Origin: Lachnospiraceae bacterium
GTDB taxonomy: Bacteria; Bacillota; Clostridia; Lachnospirales; Lachnospiraceae
Assembly (NCBI GenBank): GCA_017614155.1
Contig: JAGACK010000004.1
Span: 1 to 64,000 of the forward strand
Length of the DNA: 64,000 bases
Direction of reading: 5' to 3'
The translations under genes were made by a program, and so were the position numbers. Shown one piece after another: positions 33,309-42,670 of the stretch. The notes under the pieces are model-generated. The model worked only from the letters and a program-made list of their open reading frames with translations, made no database searches and was not told the DNA's origin. The stretch's first letter is position 1; every line of letters starts with the position of its first letter.

Positions 33309-35453
33309 TCAGCTATTCTTTATCAATTCCCTGTATGGTCCGTCTATGCCCGACAGACTTTCATGGTTGCCACGCTGTACAATCTTTCCGCGCTCCATCA
33401 CAATGATCTCATCACAGTCCCTGATAGCCGACAGCCTGTGCGCAACAATTATACAGGTACTGCCCCTCTTTTTGATATTGTCTATCACTTTTTTTTCCGT
33501 AATGGGATCCAGCGCGCTTGTCGCCTCATCCATGATAATGATGTCAGGATTTGTGACAAGAGCCCTTGCTATCTCGATCCTCTGACGCTGTCCGCCGGAG
33601 AGATTCTTTCCTCCTTCCGTCAGTTCACTGTCATAGGCACCCGGTCTTGATGAGATATAATCATGAATACACGCATCCTTTGCTGCCTTTATCATATCCT
33701 CTTCGCGTACAAACCTGTTCCACATGGTAAGGTTGTCCCTGATGCTTCCCGGAAAGATGGTAATATCCTGACTTACAGTGGAAATACTTGCAGCTATCAC
33801 ATCTGCCGGTATATCTTCCGCAGGCAGACCGTCAAGTTTCATCTGTCCGCTCCACGGTCTGTAAAGCCCGGAACAGATCTTTGACACGGTCGATTTGCCG
33901 CTCCCCGAAGCCCCAACAAAGGCAATGGAACTTCCGCTTTCAAGGCTGAATCCGAAGCCCTCTATCAACGGCGGTTCGAGTATATTATAGCCGAACGAGA
34001 CATCCTCAAGCTCGATCCCTCCCTCAAGCTTTTGATGCATATCCTTTCTTTCCCGTTCATCAAACTTTTCATCCTTTTTGTATTTCATGATATCATCCAC
34101 ACGTTCCATATCGGCTCTCATGGTCTGGATCTTCTGGATGAAGGTGGCAAGGGAATTTACAGGCTCTGCAAACATCGCCAGAAGCCCGTTGTAGGCCACA
34201 AGCATACCTGATGTCATATCCCCCCGTATGACAAGCAGTCCGCCAACTACAAGCGTCAGTACTGTAAGTATCTGTCCCGAAACGGAAGGTATGGCATTTA
34301 ACAACTCCTGCCGCAATCCCATGGTCTGTTCCATCTGCACATTTTTCGCATAATTTCCGAGTATGCGGCTTACAAATTCATTTTCCGTTCCGGATGCCTT
34401 TATGGTGCTGGTCAGAGACAGTCCGGCAAAAAGTGTACCGACAAGCCTGCCGTTCTCCTGCTGGCTTTTGATCGAGATATCCCTCATGGAAGAGGCACAG
34501 ATCCCCATCAGGATAAGGTTCAATGCAACGCAGATGACACCTATGACTGTAAGCAGCGGCGAATACATGATCAGCAGTATCAGATAAAATACTGCCACAA
34601 ATATATCAAGAATGCTCTGGGCCAGGTCGCTGGTCAGAAAAAGATTAACGCTGTTATTGTTTGCCACTCTCTGTGAGAGATCTCCCGCAAATCTCTGGTC
34701 AAAAAAGCTGATGGGAAGTCTCAGCATATGATAAAGCATCTTTTGGGAACTTACCAGCATCATCTTTTTCTGAAGCTTTATGAGTATGCTGCCCCGGTAG
34801 ATCGTCAATGCCGACTTTACGATAAAGGTAAGTATCATTACCCCCATCAGTCTCGGGATCCACTCATACTGTGCATCCAGCAGTATCTCATCGATAAATA
34901 TCCTCGAAAAGGCAGGAATAAGAAGTCCCGGCAGGACCAGAAAGAGTCCCAGCACAATGAGTGCTGCTATAGCATCAACTTCGGAACGCAGCCTTGCCTG
35001 AACAAATGCAAGTATGGTCAGGGGTTTTCTTGTTTTTTTGAATTCCTCAGTCGGCTTGAAGGTGAGAACTATCCCTGTGAAGCATTCGTCAATATCGGAA
35101 ACTGTAAGCTTTCTCCTTCCGACAGCCGGATCGTTTATGATACAGTGTTTTCCGATCCTCCCTTCCCATACAACGAAGTGATCAAAGTTCCACCATAGTA
35201 TACAGGGCGTCGGCATCTCAAAAAGCCTGTCAAGATCCTTCCTGAGTCCGTGGGCCTCAAGTCCGAATTTCCTCGCAGCCTTCAGGATATTGTTCGCATT
35301 GCAGCCGTCTCTTGACACTCCGGTTTCGATACGCATTTTTTCAAGCGGGACAAAGCAGCCGTAGTAGCCCATGATCATGGAAAGGCTCGCGGCTCCGCAC
35401 TCTGTCACCTCCATCTGATATACGGTTGGAGTTCTGGAATAATTATATCTCAT
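33309..35453 (-). CDS. NHLM-type peptidase/ABC exporter (C39 leader peptidase)
   Basis: This 714-residue protein starts with a C39 peptidase domain: catalytic Cys19 (TECGAASL), His92 (NFDHFVV) and Asp108 (INDPAVG). It cuts leaders after double glycine, matching the AGG of both precursors. The membrane domain is at about 160-440; the ATPase has GASGSGKST, LSGGQRQR and IIMDEATSA. Its start overlaps the adaptor stop by four bases. It would remove the leader during export and works with the ABC protein downstream and the HlyD-like adaptor upstream. Confidence 0.95.
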   Translation of the reverse strand: MRYNYSRTPTVYQMEVTECGAASLSMIMGYYGCFVPLEKMRIETGVSRDGCNANNILKAARKFGLEAHGLRKDLDRLFEMPTPCILWWNFDHFVVWEGRIGKHCIINDPAVGRRKLTVSDIDECFTGIVLTFKPTEEFKKTRKPLTILAFVQARLRSEVDAIAALIVLGLFLVLPGLLIPAFSRIFIDEILLDAQYEWIPRLMGVMILTFIVKSALTIYRGSILIKLQKKMMLVSSQKMLYHMLRLPISFFDQRFAGDLSQRVANNNSVNLFLTSDLAQSILDIFVAVFYLILLIMYSPLLTVIGVICVALNLILMGICASSMRDISIKSQQENGRLVGTLFAGLSLTSTIKASGTENEFVSRILGNYAKNVQMEQTMGLRQELLNAIPSVSGQILTVLTLVVGGLLVIRGDMTSGMLVAYNGLLAMFAEPVNSLATFIQKIQTMRADMERVDDIMKYKKDEKFDERERKDMHQKLEGGIELEDVSFGYNILEPPLIEGFGFSLESGSSIAFVGASGSGKSTVSKICSGLYRPWSGQMKLDGLPAEDIPADVIAASISTVSQDITIFPGSIRDNLTMWNRFVREEDMIKAAKDACIHDYISSRPGAYDSELTEGGKNLSGGQRQRIEIARALVTNPDIIIMDEATSALDPITEKKVIDNIKKRGSTCIIVAHRLSAIRDCDEIIVMERGKIVQRGNHESLSGIDGPYRELIKNS

Positions 35454-37273
35454 TTATTATCTTTCTTTTCATCCCGGCCAAACGGATCCGGCTGGAAGGA
35501 GTGAAACTTCTTTTTCAGATGAGGGATAACCATGCTTATCGGAGCTTTATCCTCGATCACCGTGTCGGTCGCGACCATGGTACCCGGATCGATGGCAATC
35601 TCCGCTCCTTTTTTGCTCGACCATTTATAGCCGCTTACTGTTGAAGGATCTTTGTCCAGCTCGCAGGTAACCTCAACCACGGCACCCTTGTTCAAAAAAG
35701 AACTTGCCAGGATCTGATCCCCCAGCTGATTGACAAGTTCTTCCTGCGAAATGACATAATCTGAAACCTTTGAGACAACAGCACTCATGTGCCCGTATTC
35801 TTCCTTGTTTATTGTTGACGGATAAACTTTGACCTTCATTCCCGGCTTGATCTTCCTGCCGTCAGCAGCAGGGACATAGCAGATCACCACATAGTCGCTG
35901 TCAACCTCAAAACTTCCCGCATCCCCGTCATATCCGTCGGTGCCGGCTGCTCCCGCACTCATTGCAACATCCCTTCTCGACTGTGAAACATTGCAGATCG
36001 CCGTACCCGGCTGCACCGGAGAGCCTACATCAATGTTCACATCGATCACATAGCCGTTCAGGGTTGATCTGATCTGAGTCTCCTCGATCTGTTCCTTTGC
36101 CATCCTGATCTGGGCATCGAGATTGTCAAGCGCGGTAGCCTTGGCACTGTCAAACTGTTTCCTGAGCACCTCAAACTGGTCAACCACACCCTCTCCCTCG
36201 GATGCTACATTCACATCAAGCTGCGAAACAGAGTCCTCAAGACTTCGAAGGAGCGAAAGCTGTGTATTGTAATCAGTCAGAGCAAGATTGTAATTGTCCG
36301 ACTGCTGGTTTGCAAAGGTCTGTTTTGCAAGACGCATCTTTTCGGTATCTATATATGCCTGTGCAGTATTAAAATACCAGTTTTCCGCACTGCCCCTGGC
36401 ACCTGCGCGTTCGTTCACGGCGCTTTCCAACTCATCCTCCTGGGATCTGAGCTGATCCAGCTTTGCCTGTAAATCCTCTATCTGTTTAGTGATTTCTTCT
36501 ATTTTCGATTCCTCCGTCTCTTCCTTCTTTTTCTTTTTCAGTTTATCTATCTGATCCTCATACTGGGACATCACTTCATCGGACTGCGCATGAAAATTGG
36601 AAAGAGTGACCTTTGCCGATTCGTGCAGACTGACGGCACTGCTTAAGTTTGTCGCAGCAGTCTGGTATTCAAGCTGCTCCTTTGTATCGGTTCCGGTATT
36701 CATGGTCGCATAGAACATATTGCGGGCAAGCTGCATGGCTTCCCTTGCCTCATCGGTTTTTTTCCGCTGTTCCTCAAGCTGCTTTGTCCTCATTTCAAGC
36801 ATACTCTCGTTGGCGTTGAGATTTGAGCTGACAGTCAGAAGATTTGTCTTTATGCTTATAAGACTCTGATTGTCGGCCGTCTCGACATCCCCGGTCGATT
36901 CCAGGGTCACAGCCTCTACCTTAGCTCTCCTCTCTGCAAGGAGGTTCAGGTCATCATTTGCCTTATCCATACTGTAGCGTGCTATTATCTGGTTTTCCGA
37001 GATCTCATTTCCGGCTCTGATATATACTTCCTCGACTATCCCGGAATTCTTTGAATATACGGAATGGATACCGTCCCTGCTTATGTATATACCGACAGTT
37101 TGGAGATCAACCGGGAGCTTACCGAGTATTGACCACAGCACGATGATCCCTGCTATCAAAACCCCCCCCATCACCGCCACCCAAAAAACCGGCGGGATGA
37201 TCTTTATCATGACATCAAGCCTGTCGGGCGACGAATGCTTTTCCATCGCCGCCCTTCTGTACGGAACACTCAT
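35450..37273 (-). CDS. NHLM secretion adaptor, HlyD family
   Basis: This 607-residue protein has an N-terminal membrane segment (about 30-52: VFWVAVMGGVLIAGIIVLWS). Long coiled-coil stretches (about 95-400, including KKKKEETEESKIEEITKQIE) and a C-terminal lipoyl/barrel-like part (TLNGYVIDVNIDVGSPVQPG) follow. It bridges the exporter to the envelope. It is the first gene of the cluster; a probable promoter and an 11-bp inverted repeat lie in the gap upstream. Confidence 0.92.
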   Translation of the reverse strand: MSVPYRRAAMEKHSSPDRLDVMIKIIPPVFWVAVMGGVLIAGIIVLWSILGKLPVDLQTVGIYISRDGIHSVYSKNSGIVEEVYIRAGNEISENQIIARYSMDKANDDLNLLAERRAKVEAVTLESTGDVETADNQSLISIKTNLLTVSSNLNANESMLEMRTKQLEEQRKKTDEAREAMQLARNMFYATMNTGTDTKEQLEYQTAATNLSSAVSLHESAKVTLSNFHAQSDEVMSQYEDQIDKLKKKKKEETEESKIEEITKQIEDLQAKLDQLRSQEDELESAVNERAGARGSAENWYFNTAQAYIDTEKMRLAKQTFANQQSDNYNLALTDYNTQLSLLRSLEDSVSQLDVNVASEGEGVVDQFEVLRKQFDSAKATALDNLDAQIRMAKEQIEETQIRSTLNGYVIDVNIDVGSPVQPGTAICNVSQSRRDVAMSAGAAGTDGYDGDAGSFEVDSDYVVICYVPAADGRKIKPGMKVKVYPSTINKEEYGHMSAVVSKVSDYVISQEELVNQLGDQILASSFLNKGAVVEVTCELDKDPSTVSGYKWSSKKGAEIAIDPGTMVATDTVIEDKAPISMVIPHLKKKFHSFQPDPFGRDEKKDNK

Positions 37274-37292
37274 TTTTCACCTCAAAAAAAGC

Positions 37293-37358
37293 ACATCTTG
37301 TTGTGCGTCGTGCATAATTCAACAAGATGTAGTATATCACAAATGATTTAATTGTAAA
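37293..37358 (-). promoter_or_regulatory. Promoter and 5' inverted repeat of the RiPP operon
   Basis: On the minus strand TTTACA (37358-37353), a 16-base spacer and TATACT (37336-37331) form a housekeeping-type promoter. Immediately downstream are perfect 11-base arms ACATCTTGTTG / CAACAAGATGT (37330-37320 and 37303-37293). The arms would lie at the very start of the transcript, fitting an operator or a 5' stabilising hairpin. Confidence 0.6.
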
Positions 37359-37373
37359 ATAGCATTTGATTTT

Positions 37374-37673
37374 TTAATACAGGATCCTGATCCTGATGTT
37401 TGAAAAGAATATATACCAGACAGCAAGCATGATATGAAAGAGCAGAATGGCCGGGATGACTATCAGGAACTTCTTCTTTTTTGTCTTGTGATGAAATATG
37501 AACATTCCCAACAGCGCGCCCACGGAACCGCCGAGGACCGCGATCCATATAAGAGCCGCCTCGCTGATACGGAATTTTCCCGCCTTTGCAAGTGCCTTGT
37601 CGATCCCGTACATGGCAAAAGCAATGATATTTACTGATATGAAGTATAATAAAACAATCTTTTCTATTGTCAT
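37374..37673 (-). CDS. DUF1294 small membrane protein
   Basis: This 99-residue protein has three to four membrane segments and the family motif YGIDKALAKAGKFRISEAALIWIAVLGGSVGALLGMFIFHHKTKKKKF. The function of DUF1294 is not known. ATG 37673 is preferred (AGGA nine bases upstream) over a TTG at 37682. It sits directly after the tyrosine recombinase and is probably co-transcribed. The RiPP operon promoter lies downstream of its stop. Confidence 0.85.
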   Translation of the reverse strand: MTIEKIVLLYFISVNIIAFAMYGIDKALAKAGKFRISEAALIWIAVLGGSVGALLGMFIFHHKTKKKKFLIVIPAILLFHIMLAVWYIFFSNIRIRILY

Positions 37674-37678
37674 CTGTG

Positions 37679-38722
37679 TCAATCCTGGCTCAGGTTCCTG
37701 ACTGCCTCGATGGAAGCCTCGGTGCTCGTAACATAATGCATGGTACTTGAGATCGATGAGTGTCCCATGAGCTTTTGAACCTTTTCTACATCGCCGGTCT
37801 TTATGAGCATTGTCTCCGCAAAAGTAGTACGAAGCTTGTGGGGCGTGATCTTTTCAGCCTTGTCGGGAACACAGCCGTACATGTACTTCTTTACGAGTTT
37901 TTCGACGGATCTGACACTTATGCGGTTACCTGACCTGTTCAAAAATACAGCCGTTTCATTTCTGTCAGGCTTATAAAGCCCCCTGCCGTTTTCTATATAA
38001 TCAGAAAGAATCTTTTCGGCATTATCCGACATGTATACGGTATCAAAATTTCCGCCCTTCCGGTGGACATTTATCCCGTGCTTTGAAAAATTCACATCAT
38101 TTAAGTTCATGCCGACAAGCTCCGACACACGGATCCCGGTATCCAAAAAGATCGTGCATATCGCTGTGTCGCGTTTTGAAGCCTTGATATCGTGAAATTT
38201 CAGCTGATTCTTTGTCAGTCCGTCACCCGTCGAAACCGTATTGATCAGATCCTGCTTCTCATCCTTTTCAAGATAGATTATCTCTTTCTTTTTCACGCGG
38301 CCGCGCTTTATCATCTCTACCGGATTCAAGCTGAGATAGCCATGGGCTGTCAGATAGGAAAAAAGCCTGTTGAGGCTGACCATGTAATGCATGATGGTAG
38401 TCTCGGAACATACCGACAGGCCCTTATTGCTCTTTCTTTCCTTCGGCATGCGAAGATCATGCAGGAATTCCGCGATATCCTCATCCGTAAGCTTTGCCAT
38501 GTCCTCGACCGTGATCTCCTTCAATCCCTTTTTTGAAAAATAAGGATTGTTCTCAAGCAGGAAATCAAAAAAGGTCTTCAGCTGACTTGCATAGGAATAG
38601 AGAGTCATGCCGGACAGATGATTTTCCTCCGACATGAAAAAGCTCCTCACAAAACGCGGCATTTCCCTGTTGATCGCCTCTGCCCTGAAACGGGCTTCAT
38701 TCTCCCTGTCTTCTTTGTACAT
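37679..38722 (-). CDS. Tyrosine recombinase (XerC/D-like integrase)
   Basis: This 347-residue protein has an N-terminal SAM-like core-binding domain (about 10-130). The catalytic domain has Arg in IFLDTGIRVSELVG, HKLR in TPHKLRTTFAETML, HSS in KLMGHSSISSTMHYV, and the nucleophile Tyr in MHYV. It overlaps the nucleotidase gene by 26 bases. No att-like repeats or phage genes are nearby and flanking genes are core, so it looks like a chromosomal recombinase rather than an active element. Confidence 0.88.
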   Translation of the reverse strand: MYKEDRENEARFRAEAINREMPRFVRSFFMSEENHLSGMTLYSYASQLKTFFDFLLENNPYFSKKGLKEITVEDMAKLTDEDIAEFLHDLRMPKERKSNKGLSVCSETTIMHYMVSLNRLFSYLTAHGYLSLNPVEMIKRGRVKKKEIIYLEKDEKQDLINTVSTGDGLTKNQLKFHDIKASKRDTAICTIFLDTGIRVSELVGMNLNDVNFSKHGINVHRKGGNFDTVYMSDNAEKILSDYIENGRGLYKPDRNETAVFLNRSGNRISVRSVEKLVKKYMYGCVPDKAEKITPHKLRTTFAETMLIKTGDVEKVQKLMGHSSISSTMHYVTSTEASIEAVRNLSQD

Positions 38723-40490
38723 CTATGATTATCCTTCCCTGTCCGTACGGATCCGAATAATCCTCTCCGACCTTTCCTCCCAGAGTCTGGGTGATATAAT
38801 CAATGAGGACCTGATTGTCAAGCTTCACACGGTCCAGGACCACTTTGCATCCGTCAAACATGGTAAATCCGTCTCCGTGGTTAAAAAGCATATATTCATG
38901 TGAAGCCAGGGTATAGGTCTTTTTCGGATCCAGTTCCTCATCCCCGACCTTCACATTTCTGACACGGTACTTTCCCGACACGCCGGTAAACATGGAATCC
39001 TCATCCTTTGTAACGCTGCTTTCAATATCGGCATCTATCTCATAGGTCAGACCGGACACCTGCAGAAAGCCTCCGTTTTCTCCCGGAAGATCCGAGCCGC
39101 CCCATTCAAGAGCATCAAGAAGCTGCTGTCCCGTGACTTCGATCATGCTTATCATGTTCCCGAAAGGATGGACCGAAAGTATCTCTTTTTGAGTGATATC
39201 GCCTTTGGGGATCTCATCCCTGATGCCTCCGCTGTTTATTATGGCTACATCCGCGCCTAGCTGATCTCTGATGGCATCCGCGCAGAGGTCGCCCAGATTT
39301 GTTTCCCTGGTCCTTATTATCCTGACGGGCTTGTTGTCCGGTGTTCTCTCTGTCGGATCATTAACCACCAGATCCACATCCGTATGCGCAACGACTTTTC
39401 CGAGTTCTTCATCCAAAACTTTTGTCTCATCTGCGACATCCTGTGTCATTTTGTTCTCAAACCCGAAAACCTCAGACGGGAGCCTTTGGTTTTCCCATGT
39501 GAAAAGGCCCATATCGATCGCATCATCCGCGGCTGATATCCTGATATATCCTATACCATCCAGCTTGTACCCGCAGGCCTGACGGATTATCTCCTGCCCG
39601 TCTTTGTTTTTTACCACATTTCTTTCCATGTCATGGCTGTGTCCGTCGATGAAGGCGTCTATCCCGCTCGTATTTGCGATCACATCCGCATAGGTAAATG
39701 GCCTGTTCTTTTCCTCATTGCCAAGATGTCCCATGGCGATCACGAAATCCGCTCCTGCTTTTAACGCATCATCCACAGCCTTCTGGACGGCATCGTACAA
39801 ACCCTGACCCGTTTTGTCCTGCAGAAAGCCGTAGACGAATTTTCCGTTTTCATCCTGGAAATACTTCGGAGTCGAGCTCGTCAGAGTTTCCGGAGTCGTG
39901 ATGCCGACAAAGGCGATCTTTTTGCCCGCGGCCTCCTTTATGATATACGGCTCAAATACCAGTTCTCCGTCTTTGTTGAAATTGCAGCTGGTATAGGGAA
40001 AATCCGCCTCCCCTGTAAGCTCGAGAAACTTTTCCATGCCATAGTCAAACTCATGGTTTCCGATGGTGGCAACATCATATCCCATTTCATTCATGAGCCT
40101 GATTATGCTCTCTCCATCTGTCATGGTCCCGACAGGCTCTCCCTGGATGGAATCCCCGTTGTCGACAAGGAGCACGCTGTTTCCTTCAGCTTTTGCCCTT
40201 TCTCTTATCTGCCACAGACCGTCATAGCCAAAGTGCTGGTCTATGCCGCAATGAACATCACTGGTAAACAGGATGACTATATCTCCTGTAGGTTCAGCCG
40301 CCTTTTCCGACTGTGCTTCCGGCTCATTCTCCGATACTCCGGCTGTCTTTTCAGGCTGCGGGGCGGTCTCATCAGCGCTGATCCCGATATTCCCGTTCTC
40401 GTCAAGGTTTATGCTGCAGCCTGCAAGGAGGGCTGCCATTATTATGGATAAGAGCAGTGAAACCGCTCTGTACGGCCTTGTGGTCCTCAT
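38697..40490 (-). CDS. Lipoprotein 5'-nucleotidase / 2',3'-cyclic phosphodiesterase
   Basis: This 597-residue protein has a lipoprotein signal with LAGC (Cys25). The metallophosphatase domain has ILFTSDVHCGID, LVDNGDSIQGEP, TIGNHEFDYG and DAFIDGHSHD. The C-terminal 5'-nucleotidase domain has NLGDLCADAIRDQLGADVAIINSGGIR and HEYMLFNHGDGFTMF. It acts outside the cell to dephosphorylate nucleotides for salvage. Just after the lipobox it carries SINLDENGN, like the start of the pepD lipoprotein linker (SLNMDDGN). It is next to the cytidylate kinase-like gene with no gap. Confidence 0.95.
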   Translation of the reverse strand: MRTTRPYRAVSLLLSIIMAALLAGCSINLDENGNIGISADETAPQPEKTAGVSENEPEAQSEKAAEPTGDIVILFTSDVHCGIDQHFGYDGLWQIRERAKAEGNSVLLVDNGDSIQGEPVGTMTDGESIIRLMNEMGYDVATIGNHEFDYGMEKFLELTGEADFPYTSCNFNKDGELVFEPYIIKEAAGKKIAFVGITTPETLTSSTPKYFQDENGKFVYGFLQDKTGQGLYDAVQKAVDDALKAGADFVIAMGHLGNEEKNRPFTYADVIANTSGIDAFIDGHSHDMERNVVKNKDGQEIIRQACGYKLDGIGYIRISAADDAIDMGLFTWENQRLPSEVFGFENKMTQDVADETKVLDEELGKVVAHTDVDLVVNDPTERTPDNKPVRIIRTRETNLGDLCADAIRDQLGADVAIINSGGIRDEIPKGDITQKEILSVHPFGNMISMIEVTGQQLLDALEWGGSDLPGENGGFLQVSGLTYEIDADIESSVTKDEDSMFTGVSGKYRVRNVKVGDEELDPKKTYTLASHEYMLFNHGDGFTMFDGCKVVLDRVKLDNQVLIDYITQTLGGKVGEDYSDPYGQGRIIIDVQRRQGE

Positions 40491-41126
40491 TTATCTTCCG
40501 GCATTCCTTTCTGTTTCAACATCATTTACATACTGGCCCAAAAGCTTCACTGTCCCGTCGATCCCGAGCACCGATGAATTGATCGAGATATCATAGGTGT
40601 CGACATGCCCCCATCTCTTTGAGGAATAATAATCATAATAGCTCTTCCTCTGCTTGTCCTTTTTGAGCAGCATCTCTTTTGCCTTGTTCTCGGTCAGATC
40701 GAATCTTTCCATCACCCTTTTAAGCTTGAAATCCTGGTTCGCGGTAATAAACACGCTGATCAGGTTCTTTCTGTCCGCCAGGGCATAATCCGCGCATCTT
40801 CCGACTATGACGCAGGGACCCTCGTCCGCAATCTTTTTTATTGTGTCAAACTGTGCCAGAAATACCCTGTGGCTTACCGGCATGTCCACATACGCAGAGG
40901 AATTGTAGCCAAAGGAATAGGTATCCATGACAAGGTTGTAAAGAAACGAGCTTGTCGGCACCTCATCGTGGTTTTGAAGCACTTCTTCGCAAAGTCCCGA
41001 GTCCTTTGCCGCTCTTGCCAGAAGCTCCTTGTCATAAAAAGGGATATCAAATTTCTCCGCAAGCTTCCTTGCTATCTCCCTTCCGCCTGAACCGAACTGT
41101 CGCCCTATCGTTATAACTGATTCCAT
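40491..41126 (-). CDS. Cytidylate kinase-like family protein
   Basis: This 211-residue protein has the P-loop ITIGRQFGSGGREIARKLAEK and the acceptor region DMPVSHRVFL...GPCVIVGRCADYAL. This is the cytidylate kinase 2-type family common in Clostridia, separate from the housekeeping Cmk. The substrate is not certain. Its stop abuts the start of the 5'-nucleotidase gene, so both may act in nucleotide turnover. Confidence 0.85.
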   Translation of the reverse strand: MESVITIGRQFGSGGREIARKLAEKFDIPFYDKELLARAAKDSGLCEEVLQNHDEVPTSSFLYNLVMDTYSFGYNSSAYVDMPVSHRVFLAQFDTIKKIADEGPCVIVGRCADYALADRKNLISVFITANQDFKLKRVMERFDLTENKAKEMLLKKDKQRKSYYDYYSSKRWGHVDTYDISINSSVLGIDGTVKLLGQYVNDVETERNAGR

Positions 41127-41172
41127 GCATGTTCCTCCTGATAATAAATAATCCTCTGCTCTTTGATCATGA

Positions 41173-42093
41173 TCATCTGTTTCGCAGTTTTACAAGCAGT
41201 TCTTCAAAATACTCCGGAAGCGGAGCTGTCACCTCGATATAGCTCCCGTCCTTCGGCTTTTTAAATCCTGACATATATGCATGCAGGACCTGACCGTCAG
41301 TCCGGTACTTTGACCTGCCCGAGGAATAGACTTCATCTCCCATGACCGGATGATGTATGAGCGCCATATGCACCCTGATCTGATGCGTCCTTCCTGTCTC
41401 GAGCCGGCATTCGATATAGGTATGCTCCTTAAATCTTTCAATGACCCTGAAATGCGTGACCGCTCTTTTTGCGCCCCTGACATTTGCCGCCATCTTTTTC
41501 CGGTCGTTTGGATGCCTTCCAATCGGAGCATCCACTGTGCCTTCATCTTCTTTTATCACGCCGCAGACGATGGCGCGGTAAAGCCTTTTGATCGAGTGTT
41601 CCTTCAGCTGCGCCGCTATATCCCTGTGCGCGTCATCCGTCTTGCAGACTATGAGGGCTCCTGTAGTATCCTTGTCTATCCTGTGTACTATACCGGGCCG
41701 CAGGATCCCGTTTATGCCCGAAAGATCGTGACAGTAAAACATCAGCGCATTAACAAGTGTCCCGCTGTAGTGTCCCACCGCCGGATGTACCACCATGTCC
41801 TTCGGCTTGTTCACTACAAGTAATTCTTCATCCTCGTAAAGGATATCAAGAGGTATATCCTCGGGAAGTATGTCCGGTATCACTATATCCGGCACTTCCA
41901 TCACAACTTCATCCAGGGCTTTAAGCCTGTCATCCGCATCGGCTTTTTTTCCGTTAATAAAGACCTTTCCGTCTTTTATTATGGACTGTATGCGGCTGCG
42001 GCTGAAATCATCAAGGTAATCGCTTATGCCCTTGTCTGCCCTCGCTCCTTCAATCTCCTCCGGGACAAGGAACCTGAATTCTTCACTTCCCAT
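41173..42093 (-). CDS. rluD: RluD-type 23S rRNA pseudouridine synthase
   Basis: This 306-residue protein has an N-terminal S4 RNA-binding domain (RSRIQSIIKDGKVFINGKKADADDRL). The catalytic Asp is in GIVHRIDKDTTGALIV, with GRTHQIRVHMALIHHPVMGD next. Pseudouridine synthases of this family modify helix 69 of 23S rRNA. The start overlaps lspA by 11 bases, the common lspA-rluD arrangement. Assignment to RluD rather than a paralogue rests on context. Confidence 0.93.
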   Translation of the reverse strand: MGSEEFRFLVPEEIEGARADKGISDYLDDFSRSRIQSIIKDGKVFINGKKADADDRLKALDEVVMEVPDIVIPDILPEDIPLDILYEDEELLVVNKPKDMVVHPAVGHYSGTLVNALMFYCHDLSGINGILRPGIVHRIDKDTTGALIVCKTDDAHRDIAAQLKEHSIKRLYRAIVCGVIKEDEGTVDAPIGRHPNDRKKMAANVRGAKRAVTHFRVIERFKEHTYIECRLETGRTHQIRVHMALIHHPVMGDEVYSSGRSKYRTDGQVLHAYMSGFKKPKDGSYIEVTAPLPEYFEELLVKLRNR

Positions 42094-42652
42094 CCGTTTC
42101 TTCCGTAACTTTTTCAGTTTCCTGCGGCTTTGAGACCTGAGCCTTTCCGTACAGCTTTTTCAGGTCAAGGTCCTCCTCCCTGAAAACAAAGAGGAGCAGT
42201 ATAATCAGAACGGCCGTGGATAATGTCACATAGCAGTCAGCCACATTAAAGACCGGGAAATTGATATTGGAAAAATAGATGAAATCTATGACATGGTTAA
42301 GCACAATCCTGTCATACAGGTTTCCGGCCGCGCCTGCCGACAGAAAGCACAGGCTGATGCGCAAAAGCCTGTATTTTTTTGTGGCCGGGATCCGTATGAG
42401 ATAAAAGAAAATGATTGCAATAGCAACTATTCCCAATATGATAAATAATATCCTGAAATTCTGCAGCATGCCAAAGGCGGCCCCGTAATTTTCAAGATAA
42501 CGGAACTCAAGCACTTCCGGAATCAGGACTCTGACATACCCTCCCATGAGCGCGTCTTTTGCCACGAGCTTTGTGATCCTGTCAGCACAAAACAGTACTC
42601 CTATAAAGATCAGATCTGCTATCAGCCAGATAATCCTTGTCTTTTTTGCCAT
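42083..42652 (-). CDS. lspA: Lipoprotein signal peptidase
   Basis: This 189-residue protein has four membrane segments. The two catalytic Asp are in AAGNLYDRIVLNHVIDFI and FPVFNVADCYVTLST. It cleaves diacylated prolipoproteins ahead of the lipobox Cys, such as PepD and the 5'-nucleotidase in this window. The C-terminus is unusually extended and charged (EEDLDLKKLYG...TEKVTEETDGK). Confidence 0.96.
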   Translation of the reverse strand: MAKKTRIIWLIADLIFIGVLFCADRITKLVAKDALMGGYVRVLIPEVLEFRYLENYGAAFGMLQNFRILFIILGIVAIAIIFFYLIRIPATKKYRLLRISLCFLSAGAAGNLYDRIVLNHVIDFIYFSNINFPVFNVADCYVTLSTAVLIILLLFVFREEDLDLKKLYGKAQVSKPQETEKVTEETDGK

Positions 42653-42670
42653 CTTATCTCCCCTTTACCA

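Noticed and set aside
37679-38722. Integrase as evidence of a mobile island carrying the RiPP cluster
   Set aside because: No att repeats, tRNA target, relaxase or phage genes are seen; the recombinase is flanked by and overlapping ordinary chromosomal genes.
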